34,939 nt of DNA from CACKLF01 sp002725175 (GCA_002725175.2 PBQX02000021.1:1-34939); one strand, 5' to 3'. Positions 22,051 to 31,460 are shown, counted from the first letter of the stretch. Numbers and translations: made by a program. The notes: generated by a model not told the origin, from the sequence alone.

Positions 22051-24606
22051 ATGGTTATGGAAGTCATGTATGTCATCAAGCGGGATGGCACAAAAGAAAC
22101 AGTTTCGTTTGATAAAGTATCAACTAGACTGGAGAAACTTGTTAAGGAAGGAAATGAATTTGGTAAAAGTCTGGAAATTGATCACTTGGCATTAGCTCAA
22201 AAAGTTTGTGCCGATATTTATTCGGGTGTTCATACATACGAACTTGATGAATTAGCAGCACAAACATGTGCGGCACTTACTACGGATTCTGGAGATTATG
22301 GAATACTTGCAAGTAGATTGGCTATTTCGAATCATCACAAAAGAACATCTCCATCGTTTAGTGAAACGATTCAAATTCTTATGGATAATAAAAATAAAAA
22401 TGGAAAGAGTTGTCCAATTGTTACAAAAGAACTCTATAATACAGTTATGAAGCATAAGGTTAAACTTAATCAAATTATAGATTATTCTCGTGATTATGAT
22501 ATTGATTATTTTGGATTTAAAACAATGGAAAAGAGTTATTTGTTAAGAACAAATGGTATCATAATTGAAAGACCACAACACATGTTTCTACGTGTTTCAT
22601 TAGGAATTCACGGTAATGATATTAAATCTGCAATTCGTAGTTATAATTCATTATCATTGAAAAAATGTATGCATGCTACTCCAACACTTTACAACGCGGG
22701 TACAGTAAATGGTCAACTCGCATCATGCTTTCTTATGGGAATTGACAGCGATAGTATTGGTGGTATTTATGATGCACTTAAAGATACAGCACATATTTCA
22801 AAAAGCGCAGGAGGAATTGGTATCCATATTCATAATATAAGAGGGCGTGGTTCAGATATTGCTGGTGGTGCAGGAACATCTAATGGTATTGTTCCAATGT
22901 TAAGAGTTTTTAATAATACTGCCAGATACGTAGATCAAAATGGAAAAAGAAATGGGTCATTTGCTATTTATTTAGAGCCATGGCATACTGATATAATGGA
23001 ATTTTTAGAGCTTAGAAAGAATCAAGGATTCGAAGAACGTAGAGCCAGAGATTTATTTTATGCTTTATGGATTCCCGATTTATTTATGAAGCGAGTAGAG
23101 AAAAACGAAAAATGGACACTTATGTGTCCATATAATTGCCCAGGTTTATCTGATGCTTATGGAGAGGATTTCGATAAATTGTACGAAACATATGAAAATC
23201 AAGGAAAAGGTGAAGAGGTAAATGCTCAAGAATTATGGTTCAAAATTCTTGAATCACAAGCAGAAACAGGAACACCATATATATTATTCAAAGACAGTTC
23301 TAATAAAAAATCAAATCAAAAAAATCTTGGTACAATTAAATCATCAAATTTATGCTGTGAAGTTATTGAATATTCCGGACCGGATGAAACAGCTGTATGC
23401 AATCTTGCCAGTATTAGTTTACCATCTTGTGTAATTCCACCATGTGTTGAAGGTGAAGTCAATATTACAACAATTCCGAATTGTTCATTTTGCAAATTGG
23501 CAAAATCATGGGTAACAAGGTGGGATATCAAAACAACCTTCAACGAACTAACTACTCCACTTTCTGGAAAAAAATATCCAATTATAAAGGCTGGAACTTT
23601 CGAAGGGGGATTTACAGACTTTATTAGTGCTTTCCCTGTTTTATATGACTATACGGAATTAGGACAAATTGCTAGGCAATTAACTAGAAATCTTAACAAA
23701 GTTATTGATAGAAGCACATATCCTATTGAAACTGCTAGAAAATCAAATACAAGACACCGCCCTATTGGTATTGGAGTTCAAGGACTCGCGGATGTTTTCA
23801 TGAAAATGCGAATTGCTTTTGATAGTCCACAAGCTAAATTTATTAATGAAAAAATATTCGAAACAATTTATTATGCATCATTGGATGAATCTATGCAATT
23901 GGCTCAGAAAAAAACAGAAAAGAAAAAAACGGTAGATGGTATTAAATATCCAGGAGCGTATTCTTCTTTCGAAGGTTCACCACTCCAACAAGGTCTTTTG
24001 CAATTTGATTTATGGGAACAACAACCAATTGATTCAGAACCGACTTATGACTGGGATGGTCTTAAAAATAGCATTAAGAAATATGGAACAGTAAACAGTC
24101 TTCTTGTTGCACCAATGCCAACTGCTTCTACAGCGCAAATATTAGGCAATACTGAATGTTTCGAGCCAATTACTTCAAATATTTATGTTCGAAGAACTCT
24201 TGCTGGAGAATTTATTGTTATGAATAAGTATTTACAAGAAGACCTTGTTGCACTTGGAGTTTGGAATAAACAAATGAAAGACTCTATACTATCAAATAAC
24301 GGAAGTGTTTCACATCTAACTAATTTACCAGAAATTATTAGAACTACTTACAAAACCGTTTGGGAAATATCACAAAAAGTTCTCATAGATTATGCCGCGG
24401 ATAGAGGAAAATTTATATGCCAGAGTCAAAGTCTTAATCTTTTCCTCTCAGAAGCAAAATCAAGTACTGTTACAAGCATGCTTTTCTATGCGTGGAAAAA
24501 AGGTTTGAAAACAGGAGTATATTATTTAAGAACAAGACCACAAAGCAAAGCACAATCTTTTACAATAGAGCCCGTAAAAGAAGTTTGTGAAGCATGCTCA
24601 GCATAA
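22051..24606 (+). CDS. Class I ribonucleotide reductase large subunit with inserted glutaredoxin-like domain
   Basis: 851 residues. It reduces ribonucleoside diphosphates to deoxy forms with a small R2 subunit not seen here. N-terminal ATP-cone (~1-95), then redox Cys226 (NGQLASCFLMG), thiyl Cys435 with Asn433 and Glu437 (SNLCCE), partner redox Cys450 (AVCNLAS), PMPTAST and the Tyr-Tyr radical relay (YYLRTRPQS), and a C-terminal CEAC shuttle pair. Between Cys450 and the DYTELGQIARQLTRNLNKVIDR helix, residues ~469-529 form an insertion resembling glutaredoxin: a strand, NCSFCKLAKSW (C-x-x-C at 478/481), KKYPII and GTFEGGFTDF. All RNR residues are intact, so the enzyme should work. Start could also be the ATG at 22057. 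Confidence 0.96.
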   Translation: MVMEVMYVIKRDGTKETVSFDKVSTRLEKLVKEGNEFGKSLEIDHLALAQKVCADIYSGVHTYELDELAAQTCAALTTDSGDYGILASRLAISNHHKRTSPSFSETIQILMDNKNKNGKSCPIVTKELYNTVMKHKVKLNQIIDYSRDYDIDYFGFKTMEKSYLLRTNGIIIERPQHMFLRVSLGIHGNDIKSAIRSYNSLSLKKCMHATPTLYNAGTVNGQLASCFLMGIDSDSIGGIYDALKDTAHISKSAGGIGIHIHNIRGRGSDIAGGAGTSNGIVPMLRVFNNTARYVDQNGKRNGSFAIYLEPWHTDIMEFLELRKNQGFEERRARDLFYALWIPDLFMKRVEKNEKWTLMCPYNCPGLSDAYGEDFDKLYETYENQGKGEEVNAQELWFKILESQAETGTPYILFKDSSNKKSNQKNLGTIKSSNLCCEVIEYSGPDETAVCNLASISLPSCVIPPCVEGEVNITTIPNCSFCKLAKSWVTRWDIKTTFNELTTPLSGKKYPIIKAGTFEGGFTDFISAFPVLYDYTELGQIARQLTRNLNKVIDRSTYPIETARKSNTRHRPIGIGVQGLADVFMKMRIAFDSPQAKFINEKIFETIYYASLDESMQLAQKKTEKKKTVDGIKYPGAYSSFEGSPLQQGLLQFDLWEQQPIDSEPTYDWDGLKNSIKKYGTVNSLLVAPMPTASTAQILGNTECFEPITSNIYVRRTLAGEFIVMNKYLQEDLVALGVWNKQMKDSILSNNGSVSHLTNLPEIIRTTYKTVWEISQKVLIDYAADRGKFICQSQSLNLFLSEAKSSTVTSMLFYAWKKGLKTGVYYLRTRPQSKAQSFTIEPVKEVCEACSA

Positions 24607-25308
24607 CAAATCTATATTCAAAACCCAACTTAAAACAAAATTTATATTCTTTATTAATTTTTGACTTACGAATGAATTTGAGTTTAAAATATTATTTTCA
24701 GCATTAAGACTTATTGTATAATAAGTATAAAATAGATCATCATTCCTAAAAATTATGCTATCATTATAATATATTTGACTTTTCCAATATTCAATTACAT
24801 TCTCTTGGTTTTCTATTTTATTTAGATTCTCAAAAGTATCCTTCTCTATTTTATGTATCAAATCTTTTGTAGGATCCTCCAAAAAAAAAAGATTATTAGA
24901 ACGATTACCTAGCAAAGTAAAATCAATTTGACTAATATTTTCAACATCATCAAATACAATTATCAAAAATAAATTAAATATTAAACTTCTTATCAAATTT
25001 TCTGAATCCGTTTCTTTTTGAAAATTTTCATGAAACGAACTTATAGGATAACTATTTGTAAACGCTATGTTTTTTGGCAATTTTCCTCTTTCTGAATCAT
25101 ATAAATATAATTTAGGACCATTTTCACTCTGGGTTGAAACAGAATCACAACTTATTTTACATCCACTTGAATCATCAAAAACTATACCTAAATTGTTTAT
25201 TATTCCATAATCAGAAATACAAAAATCACATGTTCGAAGTTGCTCACTTGAACTAGATTTTTCTAAATGTTCTAAAAATATTGTATTCGGATTCAAATAA
25301 TCACTCAT
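24598..25308 (-). CDS. Protein of unknown function
   Basis: 236 residues from the ATG at 25308 (MSDYLNP); ATGs at 25314 and 25326 are possible but less well placed. It has several cysteines (CDFC at ~27-30, CKISC), hydrophobic strands (LIFNLFLIIVFDD), and a Asn/Ile-rich, possibly alpha/beta C-terminal half. No membrane anchor is convincing and no known family recognised. Convergent with RNR and overlapping its last nine bases. Confidence 0.68.
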   Translation of the reverse strand: MSDYLNPNTIFLEHLEKSSSSEQLRTCDFCISDYGIINNLGIVFDDSSGCKISCDSVSTQSENGPKLYLYDSERGKLPKNIAFTNSYPISSFHENFQKETDSENLIRSLIFNLFLIIVFDDVENISQIDFTLLGNRSNNLFFLEDPTKDLIHKIEKDTFENLNKIENQENVIEYWKSQIYYNDSIIFRNDDLFYTYYTISLNAENNILNSNSFVSQKLIKNINFVLSWVLNIDLLC

Positions 25309-25316
25309 TAACATTT

Positions 25317-25424
25317 TTAATAACAAATGCCTTTATTACGATAAATTACTACGCACAACATAAACGATAATATTATTATTATTATTTCAAGTATATCAAA
25401 GCTTTTAGCTTCCACATTTATCAT
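25317..25424 (-). CDS. Possible 35-residue membrane micro-protein
   Basis: ATG at 25424 to TAA at 25317-25319. The translation has one hydrophobic segment (ILEIIIIILSFMLCVVIY). It starts two bases after the preceding minus-strand gene, leaving no promoter of its own, and part may lie in the 3' region of that transcript, where a small hairpin (25399-25411) also sits. It could equally be chance in AT-rich DNA. Confidence 0.25.
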   Translation of the reverse strand: MINVEAKSFDILEIIIIILSFMLCVVIYRNKGICY

Positions 25425-25426
25425 TA

Positions 25427-26341
25427 TTAATAGTTAGCAAAAAGACGCCAGCTAGAGTTCGCCGCACGTGTCGTCATGAGGCCTCCCTCCATCGAAAACG
25501 CGCCAGGCGAAATTAATTCTACTTGCATATCGGAAGATACATTCGTGTCTGAGTTTAAAAAACTAAAAATTAGTTTCTCAATACTAGCTGGTAGATTACG
25601 AATATTGGGCTTTATAAAAGAACGACGAAGATAATTTCTCTCTCGTCTGTAAAATTCTATTTTTAATAACCTACGAATTTCACAGTTTTTCATTCTTTTT
25701 CCATTATAATGACTTTTTACATTCCACTCTTTCAAATATTCTATCGGATTATTTTCATCAATAAAATTAGATAACAACATTGCGTCTATTTTTATTCCTA
25801 TCTCTTTTAATCTCATTATAATTTGTTCCTTCATCCAACCAACACGACCACGACGAATATCATTAATTTTTGATTCTTTTGGATTTGTTTTTTTTAACCA
25901 CGTCAAAATATTTTGAATCATTTTAGGAGATATAGAATCCTCGAAATTACCAAGAATACTAAGACTTGTCCTACTTGATATTAATCTTTCTCTAGTAACT
26001 GTTTGTAGTCTTAGTCTTATTTCATTACTAAAACCATCCACTGACTTTAGATTTTCACCCTTTATCCACCGTGAATTATAACCATTTATAAAAGTCGTGT
26101 TACAATATCTATTCCTTTCGAAATTAATTTTTTTCAGTAATTTTTGAGTATTTATTATTTCTTTGTTACTATATTCGCAGATTTGAGTTACAGTAAATTG
26201 AGTTTGTAAATCTAATAATAAATCAAGTAATGATTGCAATATTGGAGGACGAATTATCCATCGAAAACTATAATATTTATAAGTTAATCTTAAAATAGGT
26301 TCTTTATCAGGCATAATTTTTAATACTGTTTCACGGGACAT
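25427..26341 (-). CDS. Paralogue family protein B, C-terminal LP motif
   Basis: 304 residues, the second copy of the family at 18102. It shares SISPKMIQNILTWLKKTNP, IKIDAMLLSNFIDENNPIE, KEWN, NGKRMKN and EIR, and a terminal NLPASIEKLIFSFL. The N-terminal ~110 residues are different (DKEPILRLTYKYYSFRWIIRPP), as is a ~20-residue basic insert before the conserved block and a GC-rich C-terminal tail. The pair is on opposite strands 7 kb apart, so this is dispersed, not tandem, duplication. Function unknown. Confidence 0.75.
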   Translation of the reverse strand: MSRETVLKIMPDKEPILRLTYKYYSFRWIIRPPILQSLLDLLLDLQTQFTVTQICEYSNKEIINTQKLLKKINFERNRYCNTTFINGYNSRWIKGENLKSVDGFSNEIRLRLQTVTRERLISSRTSLSILGNFEDSISPKMIQNILTWLKKTNPKESKINDIRRGRVGWMKEQIIMRLKEIGIKIDAMLLSNFIDENNPIEYLKEWNVKSHYNGKRMKNCEIRRLLKIEFYRRERNYLRRSFIKPNIRNLPASIEKLIFSFLNSDTNVSSDMQVELISPGAFSMEGGLMTTRAANSSWRLFANY

Positions 26342-26401
26342 AATATATTCATATTCATTATTGTATTAAGCTATATAAGCATTATTTCTTTTTTATGGTC
26401 A
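26342..26401. promoter_or_regulatory. Divergent promoter region
   Basis: A 60-base AT-rich gap between the divergent paralogue gene at 26341 and the SerC gene at 26402. It contains AATATATT directly before the minus-strand start but no exact ATATTATAA. Confidence 0.35.
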
Positions 26402-27544
26402 ATGAGATATAGACCTATTAATTTTCAAGCAGGACCCGGACAATTATCTACTTCTGTTTTGGCAGAAGCAAGTATAGCAATGACTAACTTTAATAATACC
26501 GGAATGAGTATTTGTGAAATAAGCCATTTCAGCGACGAATGGCATAAACTATATGAAGATACTATTAAAGTTACAAGGCAATTTTTAAAAGTTCCTACTG
26601 ATTACTATTGTTTTTATATGAATGGAGGAGCAACTCATCAATTTGCATCTCTATTTTATAATTTATGTGACAGACAATCAAAAATACAAGTTTTAGTAAC
26701 AGGATATTGGAGTCATGTCGCCGCAAATGAATTTGAAAAATTTTGTAGTGTTTCCAGAGTAAGGAACGAAGCTGTACTAGTAGATAGTCCTGAATTTAGT
26801 TTTACATATTATTGCGAAAACGAAACTGGAAATTGTTTCGAATTCAGAAATGGTTTGCATTTCTCACCAAAAAATCATTTTTTAGTATCTGATATGAGCT
26901 CTATACTCGGTGGTAAACATATCGATTTTACTAAATACGGAGTTATATTTTCATCCTTATCAAAAAATTTAGGAATAACCGGGGCATCACTTGTTATTCT
27001 TTCTGATAAGATTGCATTAGACGGATTATCATACCCACCTAATGCAAAAAACTCTAATGATTTAACACTCGGTATCCCAAATCCAAAAGCACCTATAGCA
27101 ATGGATTGGTATTATTTCATTAATAAACTCGGACCAACACCCTGCATTTTTTCAATTTATATAACATATGTTAACATTCGCAATATGATAAATAAAGGAG
27201 GTATCGATTATTATCATGAACAAAATTTACTAAAAAGTGATCTTCTTTATAAATATTTGGATTCATCAGAAGGTTTTTATACAAATATAACTAATCCAAA
27301 AAATAGAAGTAGAACTAATATTAATTTCTTAGTTGATAATTCTCAAGATATATCAAAAGAATTTGTTGAAAAAGCAAAACAAAATGGAATAATTGGTTTA
27401 GAACACCACCCATTCGATCCACTGAAAGGATGTAGAGTGTCATTATATAATTCAATTAATCTTGAAGATGTTGATAGCTTGATTAATTTTATGAACCTTT
27501 TTAAAGGTGTTATTAGTACTAGAAGTCCGCGTGCATTTGACTAA
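26402..27544 (+). CDS. serC: Phosphoserine aminotransferase
   Basis: 380 residues, full length for SerC. The N-terminal NFQAGPGQLSTSVL corresponds to the family start (NFSSGPAMLP), with SICEISH, NGGATHQFAS (PLP phosphate loop), SDMSSILGGKHID, and the PLP-binding lysine Lys188 in SLSKNLGITG; the end retains NRSRTNINF and GCRVSLYNS. The enzyme converts 3-phosphohydroxypyruvate and glutamate to phosphoserine in serine synthesis in the cytosol or plastid. The gene is normal in composition for the virus and has no targeting peptide, so it is long resident. It could raise serine supply for protein and one-carbon use during infection (inference). Confidence 0.92.
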   Translation: MRYRPINFQAGPGQLSTSVLAEASIAMTNFNNTGMSICEISHFSDEWHKLYEDTIKVTRQFLKVPTDYYCFYMNGGATHQFASLFYNLCDRQSKIQVLVTGYWSHVAANEFEKFCSVSRVRNEAVLVDSPEFSFTYYCENETGNCFEFRNGLHFSPKNHFLVSDMSSILGGKHIDFTKYGVIFSSLSKNLGITGASLVILSDKIALDGLSYPPNAKNSNDLTLGIPNPKAPIAMDWYYFINKLGPTPCIFSIYITYVNIRNMINKGGIDYYHEQNLLKSDLLYKYLDSSEGFYTNITNPKNRSRTNINFLVDNSQDISKEFVEKAKQNGIIGLEHHPFDPLKGCRVSLYNSINLEDVDSLINFMNLFKGVISTRSPRAFD

Positions 27545-27573
27545 ACACAAAACATATTATTAGTTATACAAAA

Positions 27574-30500
27574 ATGCCTATTAATGCTTTTTCCGAATAT
27601 CAGGGATATGAATCTCAACTTGATATTTTAGGTAATCTACTAGAAAAACTTGCCTCGCAACCACCAGACACCCAGTGGTGCGGCGGCGGCGACGAATTAG
27701 AACTCATGAATTTTTTAAAAGTTATTTTCAAAATATATGCATCAAAACAAAAGAGGCAATTTTATAAATATGGTGAAATTGTAACAAATCATATTATTAA
27801 TATTCTTAATCCTTGGAATAGTCCTAATGTTGCAGAAATTTTTTGTAACTTTTTAGAAAATTATGAAAGAGCACAAAAAGAATACGCCTATCTAGGATTG
27901 AAAACATTAATTATGAAAAATCCCACACAAATCAAAATTAGTATGCCTAAATTAATTCCAATTATCTCATATGATATTAACGATAGTAGCGTGCGTGTCC
28001 GCGAAGTGTCGGCTCAAGTTCTGGAATTGATATTGGGATGTAGTGGAAACGATGATTTAAAAAAATTTATACCAGTTGTTATTAATGGTTTAAAACACCC
28101 AGATAAAATATATTCATGTGTAGAAGAACTTGCAAGTTGCGTTTTCGTACAAAACGTAGAAGCTCCAGCACTTGCTGTTACTGTTCCAATTCTCTTAAGA
28201 GGTTTGAGAGACAAAAATACAGCTACTAAACGTTTGTCATGTGTTATTGTTGACAATATGTGTCAACTTATTGAACACCCAAAAGAGATTTTACCTTTTT
28301 ATGCCGTTTTAAGAAAAAATCTAGAAACACTTGCAGAAACCATTAGTGACCCTGAAGCACGAAAAGTCAGTGCTAGAGCTCTAAATACATTAAAAAGTTC
28401 TTGTGCTGGTTCAGAAAATGTTTCTTTCACAAAAACAATTCAAGATTTTAATAATTTATTAGGAGGCTTTGGCGGAGAACACCTTTGGATGTTAACCACC
28501 AATTTATGTAATAGTGCATGTTTCGATAATACAACATGGACACAAATCTTTGAAAATTATGGAAAGTGGGACGGAATCACTTCGCCCACGACGTTATGTG
28601 AAAAAGCTCTTACATATTCAAAAGAACTTTTTGTAATTAAAGGGGACGATTTTGAAGATACAGAAGAAGGTAAAGATTTATATAAAGGCGAATTTTCACT
28701 AGCGTATGGTGCCCTTACACTACTTAATAATACTAAACTACATCTAAAACAAAATCGATTTTACGGACTTCTTGGACCTAATAATTGTGGTAAAACTACA
28801 CTTATGAGAGCTATTGCAAATGAACAAGTAGAAGGATTTCCTAAAAAAGATCAACTAAAAACTATTTTTGTAGAACATGAAATACAAGAAATGGAAGTTG
28901 GAGAGGATGATAAGGGATTCCCTATTTTGAATATCGATTTATGTGGAGTTGAATGGGTTGTTCATTGCTGTAATGTTATGTATTCTATGACACCGCCAGT
29001 AACTAGACAACAGGTTGAAGATGTTATGTTAGATATTGGATTTGGTAATGCAAAAAAAAATATTGGTAAGGATCGCGCCGCCGATATGGAAATGGGTGTA
29101 ACTACATATTCCGGAGGGTGGAAAATGAAAATGCAACTCTGTGCGGCAACACTCATGAATGCTGATATATTAATGCTTGATGAACCCACGGGGCATCTAG
29201 ATGTTACTAATATTGCTTGGATCAAAAATTGGCTTAATCAGTTCAAAAATAACGGAGGCTCAATTATAACAACATCACATGATACATCATTTCTAAATGA
29301 AATGTGTACACATGTTATTGATTTTCAAAATCGTAAACTTAGAATGTTTACTGGAGAAAAAGGCTCTGTTTTAAAAGAATTTGTAGAAAAATACCCAGAG
29401 AAAAAAGGATACTTTGAACTTAAAAGTGATGTTGTCAAATTTACATTTCCAGAACCAGGACCACTAGAAAACGTTAAAAGTCTCTCAAAAATATTACTTC
29501 GAATGGAAAATGTCACATTCCAATATCCAACAAGAGATACTCCCACTGTATTTGATATTAACCTTGAATGTTCCAGAATTTCTCGTGTTGGTGTCATTGG
29601 AGCAAATGGTGCTGGTAAATCAACTGCAATTAAATTACTTATCGGTGAACTAAAATCCACTCAAGGTACAATTACAAAACAACCAGGGCTTCGTTTAGCT
29701 TATATAGCCCAGCACGCATTTCACCATCTAGAAAAACATATCCATAAAACACCAGCACAATATATTATGTGGAGATTTGCTGGAAACGAAGACCAAGAAG
29801 GAATAGACCTTATTAATAAAGATCCGACAAAAACAGCAGACGCAGAAAAAATTTTAAAATGCTTTATCCACAAAACAGGTGAACTACGACCATGCGAAAC
29901 ACCAGATGAAGAAAAATTAGCACTTGAACCAGAAGCTATTATCAGTAGAAAAGAAAATAAGAAACAAAAAACACGAGAATATGAAGTCAAATGGAAAGGC
30001 AAACCTATCGAAAATACGATGTGGGTTCGCAGAGAACTTCTACTTAGAATGGGAGCAAAGAAATTAGTACAGCGTCATGACGAAAAAGAAGCTGTAGCAG
30101 CCGGTTTAGCATCAAAAACACTTACTGCAAAAGATGTTGAAGCACACTTAGAACAATTTGGTGTTGATAAAGAGCAAGCATCACATACACTAATAAAATC
30201 TCTATCGGGAGGCGTAAAAGTTAAAGTTGTATTAGCAGCATCTATGTGGCAAAATCCTCATATTATTATTATGGACGAGCCCACAAATTATCTTGATAGA
30301 GATGGTCTTGGAGCTTTAACAAAGGCAATTGATGATTATAAAGGTGGAGTTATAATTATTTCACATAACAAAGAATTTACTAATGCTGTTACACAAGAAA
30401 AATGGATTATGGAAAAAGGCAGATTACGCAGAGAAGGGGCGTCCGTTTCCAAATTTGAAGATGTGGCAAATACTGGAAAAGATGACGCAGAAGTTGTTTT

Positions 30501-30699
30501 TGATTCATATGGGAATGAAATCAAAGTAGAAAGGATTAAAACACTTACAGACAAAGAAAGAAAGAAAATGATTAAACAAATGATGAAAAAAATTAAGGAA
30601 GGTAGGAAAAAGAAAAACCTTACTGAATTTGAAATTAATGAACTTGAAGATAAAGTTTTTGAATTACAAGAACAACAACAGCAGGCGGCAGCAGCTTAA
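27574..30699 (+). CDS. Translation elongation factor 3-like ABC ATPase (eEF3)
   Basis: 1041 residues, the normal eEF3 length. HEAT repeats (~1-320) and a four-helix region precede two ABC cassettes. ABC1 has Walker A GPNNCGKTT (~401-409), signature YSGGWKM (~512) and LMLDEPTGHLD; ABC2 has GANGAGKST (~676-684), signature SLSGGVKV (~877) and IIMDEPTNYLD (~899). A chromodomain-like insert (REYEVKWKGK...MWVRRELL, ~790-825) sits in ABC2, as in eEF3, and the C-terminus is Lys/Glu-rich. eEF3 clears deacyl-tRNA from the ribosomal E site after translocation; it occurs in fungi, many algae and some chloroviruses. It ends with a 4-base overlap with the opposing AlkB-like gene. Confidence 0.95.
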   Translation: MPINAFSEYQGYESQLDILGNLLEKLASQPPDTQWCGGGDELELMNFLKVIFKIYASKQKRQFYKYGEIVTNHIINILNPWNSPNVAEIFCNFLENYERAQKEYAYLGLKTLIMKNPTQIKISMPKLIPIISYDINDSSVRVREVSAQVLELILGCSGNDDLKKFIPVVINGLKHPDKIYSCVEELASCVFVQNVEAPALAVTVPILLRGLRDKNTATKRLSCVIVDNMCQLIEHPKEILPFYAVLRKNLETLAETISDPEARKVSARALNTLKSSCAGSENVSFTKTIQDFNNLLGGFGGEHLWMLTTNLCNSACFDNTTWTQIFENYGKWDGITSPTTLCEKALTYSKELFVIKGDDFEDTEEGKDLYKGEFSLAYGALTLLNNTKLHLKQNRFYGLLGPNNCGKTTLMRAIANEQVEGFPKKDQLKTIFVEHEIQEMEVGEDDKGFPILNIDLCGVEWVVHCCNVMYSMTPPVTRQQVEDVMLDIGFGNAKKNIGKDRAADMEMGVTTYSGGWKMKMQLCAATLMNADILMLDEPTGHLDVTNIAWIKNWLNQFKNNGGSIITTSHDTSFLNEMCTHVIDFQNRKLRMFTGEKGSVLKEFVEKYPEKKGYFELKSDVVKFTFPEPGPLENVKSLSKILLRMENVTFQYPTRDTPTVFDINLECSRISRVGVIGANGAGKSTAIKLLIGELKSTQGTITKQPGLRLAYIAQHAFHHLEKHIHKTPAQYIMWRFAGNEDQEGIDLINKDPTKTADAEKILKCFIHKTGELRPCETPDEEKLALEPEAIISRKENKKQKTREYEVKWKGKPIENTMWVRRELLLRMGAKKLVQRHDEKEAVAAGLASKTLTAKDVEAHLEQFGVDKEQASHTLIKSLSGGVKVKVVLAASMWQNPHIIIMDEPTNYLDRDGLGALTKAIDDYKGGVIIISHNKEFTNAVTQEKWIMEKGRLRREGASVSKFEDVANTGKDDAEVVFDSYGNEIKVERIKTLTDKERKKMIKQMMKKIKEGRKKKNLTEFEINELEDKVFELQEQQQQAAAA

Positions 30700-31460
30700 C
30701 CTTGATAACAAAATCCCCAACAAATTATACTAATTCGACCATTTGTCTCATCTTTTTTTGGAGGAATACCATGGCGCCAAGTTGTATTAATCTTTTTTCC
30801 AAAAGCATAACACATTCCATTGGGTAATAAGAACTCGGTTCTTGTTCCCGTTTTCGCATGCTGAAAACACACACTTCTCTCAGCGCCAAATGAAACACCC
30901 ACTGTCATATTTTGAGTTTTAGCTTTCTCTGGATCAATAGCAGCCGCATCAAAGTGAAAAGGTTTCCACTCATCACCACGTTCGTATAAATTAAAACGAG
31001 TCGCATGTATGTCCATATTAAAATAATTACCAATCTTATCAACTACTTTATTGAATAATACACTCTTCCTTTTACAACTTGATTTATCATTCATTATCCA
31101 ATGTGTTCCATCTAATTCGTTATTTCCATGCCACGCTGTAAAATCATCATAAACCATCTCATCCATCAACTCTTTATATGAATTTGACAAATCTTTAAAT
31201 ACATCTAAGAACAAAGCAGGAATTAGTAATACATCATTATCTCTAATTGGATAACCAAAACGCGGCCATACACCATATCCAGTTTGAACTCTTAAATCCG
31301 CAGGACTATAATCAGGTTCAAAACATATCGTATTGCGTCTCTTTCTATCTTCAAATGTATCACTTTTTGGTAATTTTGTAGGTCTTATACTTTTAGATCT
31401 ATAATCCGTCATAACGCCAGGTGATTGAACACGAGATGGAATATTTTTCCATGCAGACAT
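30696..31460 (-). CDS. AlkB-like Fe(II)/2-oxoglutarate dioxygenase
   Basis: 254 residues. The catalytic core is in the second half: RFNLYERGDEWKPFHFDA (iron ligands His169 and Asp171), VGVSFGAERSVCFQH, a NGMCYAF turn, WRHGIP (His230) and GRISIICWG (Arg242 binding 2-oxoglutarate), the AlkB superfamily order. The N-terminal ~130 residues are basic and unassigned, with KRRNT and a CFEPDYSPADLR segment. AlkB enzymes remove methyl adducts from DNA or RNA, or hydroxylate other substrates; viral members often protect genomes. Substrate undetermined. Convergent with eEF3; divergent from the small basic gene at 31540. Confidence 0.8.
   Translation of the reverse strand: MSAWKNIPSRVQSPGVMTDYRSKSIRPTKLPKSDTFEDRKRRNTICFEPDYSPADLRVQTGYGVWPRFGYPIRDNDVLLIPALFLDVFKDLSNSYKELMDEMVYDDFTAWHGNNELDGTHWIMNDKSSCKRKSVLFNKVVDKIGNYFNMDIHATRFNLYERGDEWKPFHFDAAAIDPEKAKTQNMTVGVSFGAERSVCFQHAKTGTRTEFLLPNGMCYAFGKKINTTWRHGIPPKKDETNGRISIICWGFCYQG

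Noticed and set aside
23401..23640. An intein in the RNR gene
   Set aside because: Giant-virus RNR genes can carry inteins, but this insert is ~60 residues, lacks the N-terminal Cys/Ser splice block and C-terminal His-Asn, and has glutaredoxin-like motifs instead.
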